Assembly: GCA_018896985.1 (NCBI GenBank)
Contig: JAHILQ010000179.1
Coordinates: forward strand, 1 to 12,957
Length of the DNA: 12,957 nt
Source: Nitrospinota bacterium
GTDB taxonomy: Bacteria > Nitrospirota > Thermodesulfovibrionia > Thermodesulfovibrionales > UBA1546
Reading direction: 5' to 3'
In this document: positions 4,619 to 10,728 of the stretch, one piece after another
Layout of the letters: each line of letters begins with the position of its first letter
Numbering within the stretch: position 1 is the first letter of the stretch
Notes under the pieces: generated by a model
Seen by the model: the letters and a program-made list of their open reading frames with translations, nothing else
What the model was told of the DNA's origin: nothing
Database searches by the model: none
Program-made: the position numbers and the translations under genes

Positions 4619-5044
4619 ATTGATGTATGGAAGAAGGCGAGAGAGCTTGTCAATTTCATCTACAATGTCACAAAAAACAAGGAATTTTCCAAAGACTTTG
4701 GCCTGACTGATCAAATAAGAAGGGCTGCGGTATCTGTCATGTCGAATATTGCAGAAGGTTTCGAAAGAGGCTCAAATACAGAATTTTTACAATTCCTCTA
4801 TATTGCAAAGGGCTCCGCAGGAGAGGTCAGAACACAGCTCTATGTTTCTCTGGACTTGGGTTATATAACAAAAGGAGACTTTCAAAAAGGGAAAGAACTC
4901 TGCGTAGATATTTCAGGCCAGCTTTCAGGTTTGATCCAGTATCTGAAAGGCTCACAACTTAAAGGTGAGAAGTTCAAAAAAGAATATAAGAGTTTTCGTG
5001 ATGAAACGCAGAAAGTAGTGCGGGAATTCTATGAAGGAAAATAA
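4595..5044 (+). CDS. Four-helix-bundle protein (23S rRNA intervening-sequence family), possibly frame-disrupted at its start
   Basis: The protein has the hallmarks of the four-helix-bundle family first noted in 23S rRNA intervening sequences and later in many genomes: FEEIDVWKKARELV, IRRAAVSVMSNIAEGFERGS, and FLQFLYIAKGSAGEVRTQL. Its molecular role is unknown; members form pentameric helical bundles. The family normally starts about three residues before FEEI. Here the well-placed ATG at 4582 is out of frame because of a 16-bp duplication, so the remaining frame must use TTG at 4595 with only a weak GAGG upstream, or reinitiate after the 10-codon upstream frame ending at 4614. It may be silent, weakly expressed, or switchable by gain and loss of the repeat. 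It is not next to an rRNA gene here. Confidence 0.82.
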   Translation: MRRRSFEEIDVWKKARELVNFIYNVTKNKEFSKDFGLTDQIRRAAVSVMSNIAEGFERGSNTEFLQFLYIAKGSAGEVRTQLYVSLDLGYITKGDFQKGKELCVDISGQLSGLIQYLKGSQLKGEKFKKEYKSFRDETQKVVREFYEGK

Positions 5045-5110
5045 ATTCAAGATTCACAATTTAAAAATCAAAAATTGAGTATTGAATCTTAAATATTGAA
5101 TTTTGAATTT
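5041..5110. repeat. AT-rich low-complexity repeat
   Basis: Units such as AAATTCAAGATTCAC, AAAAATTGAGTATTGAA and ATTGAATTTTGAATTT occur on both strands, so parts are inverted relative to one another. It separates the four-helix-bundle gene from the shared promoter copy B. Confidence 0.65.
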
Positions 5111-5124
5111 TGCTTCGCAATCTT

Positions 5125-5149
5125 TATGCTATAATCAATCAAAAGGAGG
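5125..5149 (+). promoter_or_regulatory. Shared promoter/Shine-Dalgarno element, copy B (second MazF-type module)
   Basis: It is identical over 25 bases to copies A, C and D. TATAAT is at 5130-5135 and GGAGG (5145-5149) ends 5 bases before the ATG at 5155. This fixes the antitoxin start there rather than at an upstream in-frame codon. Confidence 0.8.
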
Positions 5150-5154
5150 TAGAG

Positions 5155-5346
5155 ATGCCTAAAGTCACTATCGATGTAACAACTGAGGAAATAAAAAAAC
5201 TTCTTCCGCAGATGACCGCAGAACAAATACTGAAATTAGATCATGAAATCCACGAGTATCTTGAAACCCATATGATGATGAGTGTTGCCCAGACCTCATT
5301 CCCTGAGTGGGAAGATAAGGAAGAAGACATTTACAGTGCCATATAA
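5155..5346 (+). CDS. Putative antitoxin of the second MazF-type module
   Basis: This 63-residue acidic protein reads MPKVTIDVTTEEIKKLLPQM, then TAEQILKLDHEIHEYLETH, then a tail SFPEWEDKEEDIYSAI. It has no clear AbrB domain; a short strand is followed by helices, and the W/E/D-rich tail resembles the toxin-binding tail of MazE-like antitoxins. The assignment rests mainly on position: it precedes a MazF-like toxin, overlaps it by 11 bp and sits behind the shared promoter element. An upstream in-frame start near 5110 is unlikely because GGAGG is correctly spaced only for the ATG at 5155. It differs clearly from the antitoxin at 3693, so the two modules are not a recent duplication. Confidence 0.75.
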   Translation: MPKVTIDVTTEEIKKLLPQMTAEQILKLDHEIHEYLETHMMMSVAQTSFPEWEDKEEDIYSAI

Positions 5347-5677
5347 GCCGGGCGATATTGTACTCGTTAACTTCCCTTTCACAGACCTTGTATCCTCCAA
5401 GGTAAGGCCAGCCATAGTTATAACAGCAAAAGGAGAGGACATAATAATTCTTGGAATCTTTTCAAAAATTCCAGAGGCAATTCAGGATTCGTGGTTTGTC
5501 ATCAACGAAACAGCAGAATATTTCACAGCGACAGGACTAAAAAAGAAGTCAACCATAAAGACAGAAAAAATTGCAGTTATTCATAACTCTATAGTTAAAA
5601 AAGTATTGGGTAATCTGCGGAAAGATATTTTTGATACTGTAAAAGAAAAGCTAAAGAAGACGTTGCAATTGGAATAA
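5336..5677 (+). CDS. MazF/PemK-family toxin, divergent
   Basis: Starting at GTG 5336, inside the antitoxin end, the 113-residue protein reads PYKPGDIVLVNFPFTDLVSS, then KVRPAIVIT, the MazF/PemK N-terminal signature with conserved R24. The position equivalent to the conserved threonine is F42-S43 (GIFSKI), and the usual S-x-IRVDKI strand is STIKTEKIA, with lysine replacing arginine. These changes suggest altered activity or target preference, or partial decay. A longer frame begins near 5282, but it would add about 18 residues before the conserved YKPGDIVLV start and has no ribosome-binding site, so GTG 5336 is preferred. The C-terminal helix (RKDIFDTVKEKLKKTLQL) is basic. Confidence 0.85.
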   Translation: MPYKPGDIVLVNFPFTDLVSSKVRPAIVITAKGEDIIILGIFSKIPEAIQDSWFVINETAEYFTATGLKKKSTIKTEKIAVIHNSIVKKVLGNLRKDIFDTVKEKLKKTLQLE

Positions 5678-5725
5678 CAAGCTGTATTTGCTGTTTTAAA
5701 CGCCCTGAAATCTGCATTGTCTTTT

Positions 5726-5750
5726 TATGCTATAATCAATCAAAAGGAGG
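5726..5750 (+). promoter_or_regulatory. Shared promoter/Shine-Dalgarno element, copy C (UPF0175 module)
   Basis: It is identical over 25 bases to the other copies. TATAAT is at 5731-5736 and GGAGG ends 6 bases before the ATG at 5757. Copies B, C and D also share two further T residues upstream. Confidence 0.8.
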
Positions 5751-5756
5751 CATCCA

Positions 5757-5999
5757 ATGGAAATATCGGTCAAAATACCTGAAAAAATAACTGAGCATAT
5801 AAAGAAGCCTTACGACAAGTATATAAACGAGACCCTTGTAGTTGAGTTGTACAGGGAGGGTTTATTTACTCTCAGGCAGGCTGCTGAGATGTTGAACGTC
5901 GGTTTGGATGATATGCTTGACATACTTGCGAAAAGAAAAACATACATAAACTACGGCACGGAAGAGCTTGACGAAGATATATCCTATGCGCGTAGTTAG
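5757..5999 (+). CDS. UPF0175-family protein, likely antitoxin
   Basis: The 80-residue protein matches the UPF0175 family: a beta start (MEISVKIPEKI), then ETLVVELYREGLFTLRQAAE and MLNVGLDDMLDIL (residues 25-57), which form a helix-turn-helix, and the characteristic end KTYINYGTEELDEDI. Members are usually found directly before a PIN-like DUF3368 gene and are thought to be DNA-binding antitoxins. Here the next gene is exactly that, overlapping by 14 bp. The start is fixed by the GGAGG of the shared element. The TA role is inferred from family context. Confidence 0.88.
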   Translation: MEISVKIPEKITEHIKKPYDKYINETLVVELYREGLFTLRQAAEMLNVGLDDMLDILAKRKTYINYGTEELDEDISYARS

Positions 6000-6480
6000 T
6001 GATGCCGACGTTTTGATCCACCTTTTAAAACTCGAAAAACTCTCTCTCCTTCGATCTCTTTACAGAGAAGTAGCTATCCCCGAGTATGTAAAATTAGAAC
6101 TCCTTATTAAAGAAAATCCGGAATTACAAAAGGCTTTCAATTCGTTCCTAAAGGTATTTGCAACATCTAAGGGCAAGGCAGAAGATATTGTAAAGAGGCA
6201 TAATATCCATATTGGAGAAGCCCATGTAAAAGCTCTTGGAGAGGAGTTGAAGGCAACCTTATTTCTATCCAATGAGAAAAAGGTAAGAAAAGCTGCAAAA
6301 GAAGAAGGATTTACCGTTGCCGGTACAATAGGTATTATTTTAAAGGCAGTGAAGGACAGAATAATAGATAAGACGGAGGCAAAATCTCTGTTTGAAAAAA
6401 TGAAGGCTGAGGATTTCAGAATCCATCCTGATATTTTGCAGAAAGCGATTAATACGGTTGAAGAAATATTAATGAATTGA
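5986..6480 (+). CDS. DUF3368-family PIN-like protein, likely toxin
   Basis: From ATG 5986 the protein has 164 residues. It starts MRVVSDADVLIHLLKLEKL, a PIN-domain first strand with D6 and D8, continues with IPEYVKLELL (E38), HIGEAHVKAL (E78), and LFLSNEKKVRKAAKEEGF, then VAGTIGIILKAVKDRIID, the DUF3368 signature. PIN proteins are metal-dependent ribonucleases. At the site where the family usually has LDD, this protein has S95-N96-E97, so one acidic position is replaced by asparagine and catalysis may be weakened. A TTG at 5968 would add six residues but lies deep in the antitoxin gene, without a ribosome-binding site. The stop TGA coincides with the first bases of repeat copy 2. Confidence 0.87.
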   Translation: MRVVSDADVLIHLLKLEKLSLLRSLYREVAIPEYVKLELLIKENPELQKAFNSFLKVFATSKGKAEDIVKRHNIHIGEAHVKALGEELKATLFLSNEKKVRKAAKEEGFTVAGTIGIILKAVKDRIIDKTEAKSLFEKMKAEDFRIHPDILQKAINTVEEILMN

Positions 6481-6537
6481 CTATTGGTGTCGCGTTTTGC
6501 AAATAAACATTTCAGGCAATAGAGACCGGATGATTTT
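6479..6537 (+). repeat. 59-bp dispersed repeat, copy 2
   Basis: It matches 3218-3276 at 49 of 59 positions without gaps. It begins at the stop codon of the PIN-like gene and ends 57 bp before the shared promoter copy D. Its function is unknown. Confidence 0.8.
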
Positions 6538-6594
6538 GGCTCTTCCGGAAATATTAATAACCCCGCCCTGCCTTCATTTAACCCCCTTCCCCTT

Positions 6595-6619
6595 TATGCT
6601 ATAATCAATCAAAAGGAGG
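6595..6619 (+). promoter_or_regulatory. Shared promoter/Shine-Dalgarno element, copy D (DUF433-DUF5615 module)
   Basis: It is identical over 25 bases to the other copies. TATAAT is at 6600-6605, and GGAGG ends 4 bases before ATG 6624 and 7 before ATG 6627. Confidence 0.8.
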
Positions 6620-6623
6620 TGTG

Positions 6624-6938
6624 ATGATGCCTGTTGCAGAAAGAAAGACAAAACATCCCTATATCTCCATAGACCCTAAGATTGCAGGCGGGCAGCCTGT
6701 TATCAGCGGAACACGTATAAAGGTGATGGATATTGTTATCAAATATGAATTCATGGGCTGGAGCGCTGACAGTATTGTCGATGAATATCCCCAGCTTAAA
6801 CTTGAACAGGTTCACGATGCGCTGTCTTATTATTATGAACACAAAGAGATATTTGATAGAAAATATCGGGAAGATCAATCTTTCCTCGCTTCCCTGAAGA
6901 AGCAGTTCCCTTCCAAACTTAAAGCAAAAATCGGATGA
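6624..6938 (+). CDS. DUF433-family helix-turn-helix protein, likely antitoxin
   Basis: The protein has about 104 residues. HPYISIDPKIAGGQPVISGT, RIKVMDIVIKYEFMGWSADS and IVDEYPQLKLEQVHDALSYY form the DUF433 domain (about residues 10-72), a winged helix-turn-helix. A charged C-terminal tail follows (EIFDRKYREDQSFLASLKKQ and more), probably for toxin binding. DUF433 genes typically precede a DUF5615 PIN-like gene, as here, with a 4-bp ATGA overlap. GTG 6621, ATG 6624 and ATG 6627 are all in frame; GGAGG spacing favours one of the two ATGs. DNA binding is expected from the fold; the antitoxin role is inferred from neighbourhood. Confidence 0.87.
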   Translation: MMPVAERKTKHPYISIDPKIAGGQPVISGTRIKVMDIVIKYEFMGWSADSIVDEYPQLKLEQVHDALSYYYEHKEIFDRKYREDQSFLASLKKQFPSKLKAKIG

Positions 6939-7255
6939 AAATCTATGCCGATGAGAACATCGAGCGCTCTGTGATAGAGGGTTTGCGGAGGCGTGGCATA
7001 GAGGTATTTTCAGCAAAAGAACTTGGGCATTCCGGCAAGTCTGATGAATTCCATATAAAGAAAGCCTCAGAACTAAAAACCGTAATTCTGACGCATGATG
7101 TTGACTTTCTGATAATAGCAATCAGCACTAATCACAACGGTATAATATTTTCACATTCGAAGAATGTTTCTATAGGCCAATGCATCAGAGGCGTCGAATT
7201 GATAGCAAATGTTTTGACTGAAGAAGACATGGAGAATCATATTGAATTTTTATAG
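6935..7255 (+). CDS. DUF5615 PIN-like protein, likely toxin
   Basis: The 106-residue protein opens MKIYADENIERSVIEGLRRR, with the D6-E7 pair typical of DUF5615 (Mut7-C-like PIN) proteins. It has SDEFHI (D37, E38) and TVILTHDVDFL with T53, D55 and D57, the second acidic cluster. These residues would bind metal for RNA cleavage. Length and motif order match the family and nothing essential appears lost. Its ATG overlaps the DUF433 stop by four bases, so translation is coupled. It is the last accessory gene: the aromatic operon promoter starts about 30 bp downstream, and no terminator is visible between them. Confidence 0.87.
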   Translation: MKIYADENIERSVIEGLRRRGIEVFSAKELGHSGKSDEFHIKKASELKTVILTHDVDFLIIAISTNHNGIIFSHSKNVSIGQCIRGVELIANVLTEEDMENHIEFL

Positions 7256-7285
7256 TGCGAAGATAGGCAAAGTTATAACAAAACC

Positions 7286-7315
7286 TTGCAAAAACAAGGG
7301 GGAAATTAGTAAAAT
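7286..7315 (+). promoter_or_regulatory. Predicted sigma-70 promoter of the aromatic amino acid operon
   Basis: TTGCAA (7286-7291) and TAAAAT (7310-7315) are 18 bp apart, followed by a leader of about 30 bases and AGGAG (7343-7347) before the pheA ATG. I see no leader peptide or attenuator-like hairpin pair, so control by attenuation is not evident. The match to consensus is moderate. Confidence 0.5.
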
Positions 7316-7351
7316 TACTTCTATTCAGAGCGATTTTTCAGCAGGAGACTT

Positions 7352-8422
7352 ATGGGAGAGATTGAAAAGCTAAGAAATGAGATTGATGCTGTTGACGAAG
7401 AGATGCTTAAACTTCTCAATAAACGCTCACGGATTGTACTTGAGATTGCAAACATAAAGCGCAACAATAAGTCAAAGTTTTACTCTCCTGAGCGTGAGCG
7501 GCAGATACTTGAAAGACTGACATCCATGAATAAAGGGCCTTTTCCCAATGATGCGTTAAAGTCCATTTACAGAGAGATACTTTCAGCATCTTTATCGCTT
7601 GAAGAACATTTAAAGGTTGCCTATTTTGGCCCTGTTGCAACATTCACACACCTTGCAGCGTTAAGGCATTTCGGCTCTTCAGCAGACTTTGTGCCTGTTG
7701 AGAGCATAAAAAGCGTATTTGAAGCGGTTGATTCAGGAAAAGCAGAATTCGGCGTTGTGCCAATAGAAAACTCCACAGAAGGAGTAGTCAGTTACACCCT
7801 TGATATGTTCATGGATTATGACCTCAAGATAACAGCCGAGATTATGCTTGAGGTATCGCATAATCTGCTTTCTTTGACAGGCAACAAAAAGGACATTAAA
7901 AAAATATATTCACATCCGCAGCCGACAGCACAGTGCAGGGGCTGGCTTGAAAGGAATCTCCCGAATGTAGAGATAGTTGAAGCTACAAGCACAGCAAAAG
8001 CTGCAGAACTTGCATCAAAAGATCAGTCATCATCCGCAATCGCAAGCGAAGTCGCTGCAAAGATATATAATCTGAATTTTGTAGAAAGAAGCATAGAAGA
8101 CAATAAGCACAACTACACAAGGTTCCTTATAATCTCAAAAAATATCGCCCCGAAAACAGGAAAAGACAAGACATCAATTATGTTCTCTATTAAGGATAAA
8201 CCAGGCGCCCTTTACGATATCCTTCAACCAATTAAGAAGGCGAAGATAAATCTTACGAAACTGGAATCAAGGCCTTCCAGAAGAAAGGCATGGGAATACA
8301 TATTCTTTGTGGATATGGAAGGACATATAGAGGATAAAAAAGTCAGAAAAGCCATAGAGGGCATAAAAGAGGGCTGTCTCTATCTTAAATTCCTTGGCTC
8401 TTATCCGCACGGTGGCCAGTAG
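7352..8422 (+). CDS. pheA: Bifunctional chorismate mutase/prephenate dehydratase
   Basis: The 356-residue enzyme converts chorismate to prephenate and then to phenylpyruvate, the phenylalanine branch. An N-terminal AroQ chorismate mutase (residues 1-83) has LRNEIDAVDEEMLKLLNKR and the helical YSPERERQIL segment. The prephenate dehydratase (about 87-263) starts VAYFGPVATFTH, continues with VPIENSTEGVV and ends with the conserved NYTRFLII, including the catalytic T256-R257-F258. A C-terminal ACT domain (about 273-352), with KPGALYDIL and NLTKLESRPSR, should bind phenylalanine for feedback inhibition. Length is typical. It is the first gene of the operon and overlaps the next by one base. Nothing looks damaged. 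Confidence 0.96.
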   Translation: MGEIEKLRNEIDAVDEEMLKLLNKRSRIVLEIANIKRNNKSKFYSPERERQILERLTSMNKGPFPNDALKSIYREILSASLSLEEHLKVAYFGPVATFTHLAALRHFGSSADFVPVESIKSVFEAVDSGKAEFGVVPIENSTEGVVSYTLDMFMDYDLKITAEIMLEVSHNLLSLTGNKKDIKKIYSHPQPTAQCRGWLERNLPNVEIVEATSTAKAAELASKDQSSSAIASEVAAKIYNLNFVERSIEDNKHNYTRFLIISKNIAPKTGKDKTSIMFSIKDKPGALYDILQPIKKAKINLTKLESRPSRRKAWEYIFFVDMEGHIEDKKVRKAIEGIKEGCLYLKFLGSYPHGGQ

Positions 8423-9561
8423 TGATAAAGGCTCCGGAACATATCAGTGCGCTCAGTCCATACATCCCAGGCAAACCCATTGAAGAGCTTGAAAGGGAAC
8501 TCGGGATAAGAAACTCGATAAAGCTTGCCTCAAATGAAAACCCTGCAGGCCCTTCTCCTGCGGCTATCAGGGCAATAACAGCAGGGCTAAAAAAAACACT
8601 GAACAGATACCCTGATGGAAACGGGTATTATCTCAAAAATGCACTGGCGGAAATGCTTTCAAAAAATCCCCCCTCACCCCCCTTTAATAAAGGGGGGCAG
8701 GGGGGGATTACTTATAATATTACTCCTGAGAACATAATTCTCGGAAATGGCTCAAACGAGCTTATTGACATCGCGGCAAGGACATTCTTAGCTCCGGGTG
8801 ATGAGGCTGTTATGGCACACCCTTCTTTCGTTGTTTACTCTATGGCTGTTCAGGCAGCAGGCGGAAAGGCAATTCACGTGCCGCTCAGGGATTACAAGCA
8901 TGACCTTGACGCAATGCTGAGCGCTGTGACACCAAAGACAAAGATGCTGTTTATAGCAAATCCGAATAATCCGACAGGCACAATGAATACAAAGGAAGAA
9001 TTTGACAGGTTGATGAGAAAAATCAGGGACGGCATACTTGTAGTTGTTGATGAGGCATACTATGAATATGTTACAGATACCGGATACGCCGACAGCTTTA
9101 AATACTTCAGGGGCAAGAGGGATATATTAATTCTTAGGACATTCTCCAAGATTTACGGACTTGCAGGACTCAGGATCGGCTACGGCATTGCACAGCAGGA
9201 AATAATTACTGAAATGAATAAGGTGTGCGCGCCGTTCAACACAAACTCAGTTGCGCAAAAAGCCGCAATAGAGGCATTAAAGGACAAAGGCCATATCAAA
9301 AAATCAAGAGAGATAAACAACAGAGGCAAAAAATATCTCTACAAAGAACTCTCTTCGCTTGGGATAAAATATGTGCCCACAGAGGCAAATTTCATCTATA
9401 TGCCTGTTGCCGATTCAATGAATATTTATAAAAAACTTCTTCATAATGGAGTTATTGTCAGGCCCATGGGGACTGATGCAATACGGGTGACCATAGGTCT
9501 GCCTGATGAAAACAAGAGATTTATAAAAGCACTTAAGAAAGTGATTAGTGTCAGTGCTTAG
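8422..9561 (+). CDS. hisC: HisC-family aminotransferase (histidinol-phosphate/aromatic aminotransferase)
   Basis: This fold-type I PLP enzyme of 379 residues has IKLASNENPAGPSPAAIRAI (33-52), NPNNPTG (180-186), DEAYYEY (210-216) with PLP-contacting D210 and Y213, RTFSKIYGLAGLRIGYG with catalytic K243 and R251, and IRVTIG with carboxylate-binding R355. HisC relatives make histidinol phosphate but often also transaminate phenylpyruvate or hydroxyphenylpyruvate; its place between pheA and the DAHP synthase points to the aromatic role. The start is GTG 8422, overlapping the pheA stop by one base. Residues 82-96 (NPPSPPFNKGGQGGI) are encoded by an inserted palindrome in a surface-loop-like position; the frame is kept and the family motifs on both sides are intact, so it is probably active. 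Confidence 0.93.
   Translation: MIKAPEHISALSPYIPGKPIEELERELGIRNSIKLASNENPAGPSPAAIRAITAGLKKTLNRYPDGNGYYLKNALAEMLSKNPPSPPFNKGGQGGITYNITPENIILGNGSNELIDIAARTFLAPGDEAVMAHPSFVVYSMAVQAAGGKAIHVPLRDYKHDLDAMLSAVTPKTKMLFIANPNNPTGTMNTKEEFDRLMRKIRDGILVVVDEAYYEYVTDTGYADSFKYFRGKRDILILRTFSKIYGLAGLRIGYGIAQQEIITEMNKVCAPFNTNSVAQKAAIEALKDKGHIKKSREINNRGKKYLYKELSSLGIKYVPTEANFIYMPVADSMNIYKKLLHNGVIVRPMGTDAIRVTIGLPDENKRFIKALKKVISVSA
8665..8709. repeat. 45-bp C/G-rich palindromic repeat inserted in frame in hisC
   Basis: Outer arms AATCCCCCC (8665-8673) and GGGGGGATT (8701-8709) and inner arms CCCCCCTTT (8677-8685) and AAAGGGGGG (8689-8697) are perfectly complementary, with a 3-base loop. It is exactly 15 codons. Similar PPSPPFxKGGxGG peptides occur in annotated proteins of several phyla as read-through of such repeats. 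Confidence 0.92.
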
Positions 9562-9618
9562 TGCCAGTCTTAAAAATAGGACATACTGACACTGATAACT
9601 GACACCGGCACTAATAGA
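9543..9618. repeat. Imperfect inverted repeat between hisC and the DAHP synthase gene
   Basis: The left part ATTAGTGTCAGTGCTTAGTG resembles the reverse complement of the right part, which reads ACTGACACTGATAACTGACA and then CCGGCACTAAT. Units of the form TTAGTGCCAGTGTCAG recur in both orientations. The hisC end codons VISVSA and TAG lie within it. It could form a stem but lacks a U-run, so a terminator is unlikely. Confidence 0.55.
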
Positions 9619-9630
9619 TTGGAGGAATAA

Positions 9631-10656
9631 ATGGACATAATAGTTTTAAACCGGAAGGCTACTGAAAAAAACATCACCCACCTGCTCAAAAAACTTGAAG
9701 GCAAAGGGCTGAAGGCAACTATCTCAAGAGGCACCGAAAAAACAGTTATAGGCGTCATAGGCGATACATCAAGGATAACAGAGGAAGAAGAGAATGCTGT
9801 TCGGGTTATGAAAGGTGTTGAGGATGTGGTGAGAATCCTCAAACCGTATAAACTTGCAAGCAGGGATTTCAAGTCCCAGAACACGATAATAAAAGTCAAA
9901 GGGAAAGTTATCGGAGGCAAAAAAATACCTGTTATTGCAGGGCCGTGTGCTGTTGAAAACAGAACCATAATGATAAACATAGCCGAGAAGGTTAAAGCAG
10001 CAGGGGCTTCGTTTATAAGAGGAGGCGCTTATAAACCAAGGACATCGCCCTATTCATTTCAGGGCCTTGGAGAGGAAGGGCTTCAGTACCTTGCCGAGGC
10101 GAGCAGGAAAACAGGGCTGCCTGTTGTCACAGAGATAATGGATCCAAGAGATCTAGAGACAATACTGCAATATACAGACATAATTCAGATAGGTGCAAGG
10201 AATATGCAGAATTTCAGGCTGCTCCTTGAGGTCGGAATGTGCAATAAACCGGTTCTTCTCAAGAGAGGGCTTTCAGCCACAATCAAGGAATGGCTTATGG
10301 CAGCAGAGTATGTAATGTCAAAGGGCAATCAGGAAGTTATACTATGCGAAAGAGGCATAAGGACATTTGAAACGGCAACAAGAAACACCCTTGACCTCAG
10401 CGCTGTGCCTGTACTGAAACAAAAAACGCATCTGCCTGTTGTAGTTGACCCGAGCCACGGCGTCGGCAAATGGGATCTGGTTGCTCCTATGGCAAAGGCT
10501 GCTGTTGCAGTCGGAGCAGATGGCCTTCTCATAGAAGTTCATACGAACCCTGAGAATGCAATGTCAGACGGAGAGCAGTCATTAAAACCCGATGCATTCA
10601 AAAAATTGATGTCTGAATTAAAACTGATAGCCAAGGCTGTTGGAAGAGAGATATGA
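9631..10656 (+). CDS. aroF: DAHP synthase, type I-beta with N-terminal ferredoxin-like domain
   Basis: The 341-residue enzyme condenses phosphoenolpyruvate and erythrose 4-phosphate to DAHP, the first step of the shikimate pathway. Residues 1-72 form the ferredoxin-like regulatory domain (MDIIVLNRKATEKNITHLLK) typical of the Thermotoga-like form, which confers feedback control. The barrel carries IAGPCAVEN with metal ligand C106, GGAYKPRTSPYSFQGLG (131-147), QIGARNMQNF, LLKRG, VVDPSHGVGK with H276, and IEVHTNPENAMSDGEQSL with E302 and D313. All metal and substrate motifs are present. GGAGG six bases before the ATG gives a good start. Having this first-step enzyme inside an operon of later steps suggests coordinated control of the whole branch. 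Confidence 0.95.
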   Translation: MDIIVLNRKATEKNITHLLKKLEGKGLKATISRGTEKTVIGVIGDTSRITEEEENAVRVMKGVEDVVRILKPYKLASRDFKSQNTIIKVKGKVIGGKKIPVIAGPCAVENRTIMINIAEKVKAAGASFIRGGAYKPRTSPYSFQGLGEEGLQYLAEASRKTGLPVVTEIMDPRDLETILQYTDIIQIGARNMQNFRLLLEVGMCNKPVLLKRGLSATIKEWLMAAEYVMSKGNQEVILCERGIRTFETATRNTLDLSAVPVLKQKTHLPVVVDPSHGVGKWDLVAPMAKAAVAVGADGLLIEVHTNPENAMSDGEQSLKPDAFKKLMSELKLIAKAVGREI

Positions 10657-10668
10657 TTCTAAAATTCA

Positions 10669-10685
10669 TCCCGATTTATTCGGGA
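10669..10685. repeat. Short hairpin downstream of the DAHP synthase gene
   Basis: TCCCGA (10669-10674) and TCGGGA (10680-10685) form a 6-bp stem around TTTAT. No run of T follows directly (ACAAAATTAAAA comes next), so it is at most a weak terminator on this strand. AT-rich repeat of the ATTCAAAAT type follows up to about 10710. Confidence 0.5.
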
Positions 10686-10728
10686 CAAAATTAAAAATTC
10701 AAAATTATGGAATTTTATTTTAATTTCT

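Noticed and set aside
362..5110. AT-rich repeats as possible CRISPR arrays
   Set aside because: Units are short, variable and directly adjoining, without constant repeats or unique spacers, and no cas gene is present.
5282..5335. Upstream start for the second MazF-like toxin
   Set aside because: It would add 18 residues unrelated to MazF before the conserved YKPGDIVLV and lies deep in the antitoxin gene without a ribosome-binding site.
6609..7121. Minus-strand open frame opposite the DUF433/DUF5615 module
   Set aside because: Both plus-strand genes have strong family motifs and a shared promoter; the antisense frame has none.
7284..7299. CCTTG/CAAGG hairpin as an attenuator of the aromatic operon
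   Set aside because: It overlaps the predicted -35 region, so it would not be transcribed, and there is no leader peptide rich in aromatic codons.
9570..9980. Minus-strand open frame opposite the start of the DAHP synthase gene
   Set aside because: It has a hydrophobic, low-complexity translation and is antisense to a conserved domain; no supporting signals.
10669..10700. Rho-independent terminator after the DAHP synthase gene
   Set aside because: The 6-bp stem is not followed by a T-run on the plus strand, and tyrA downstream has no promoter that I can see, so read-through is more likely.
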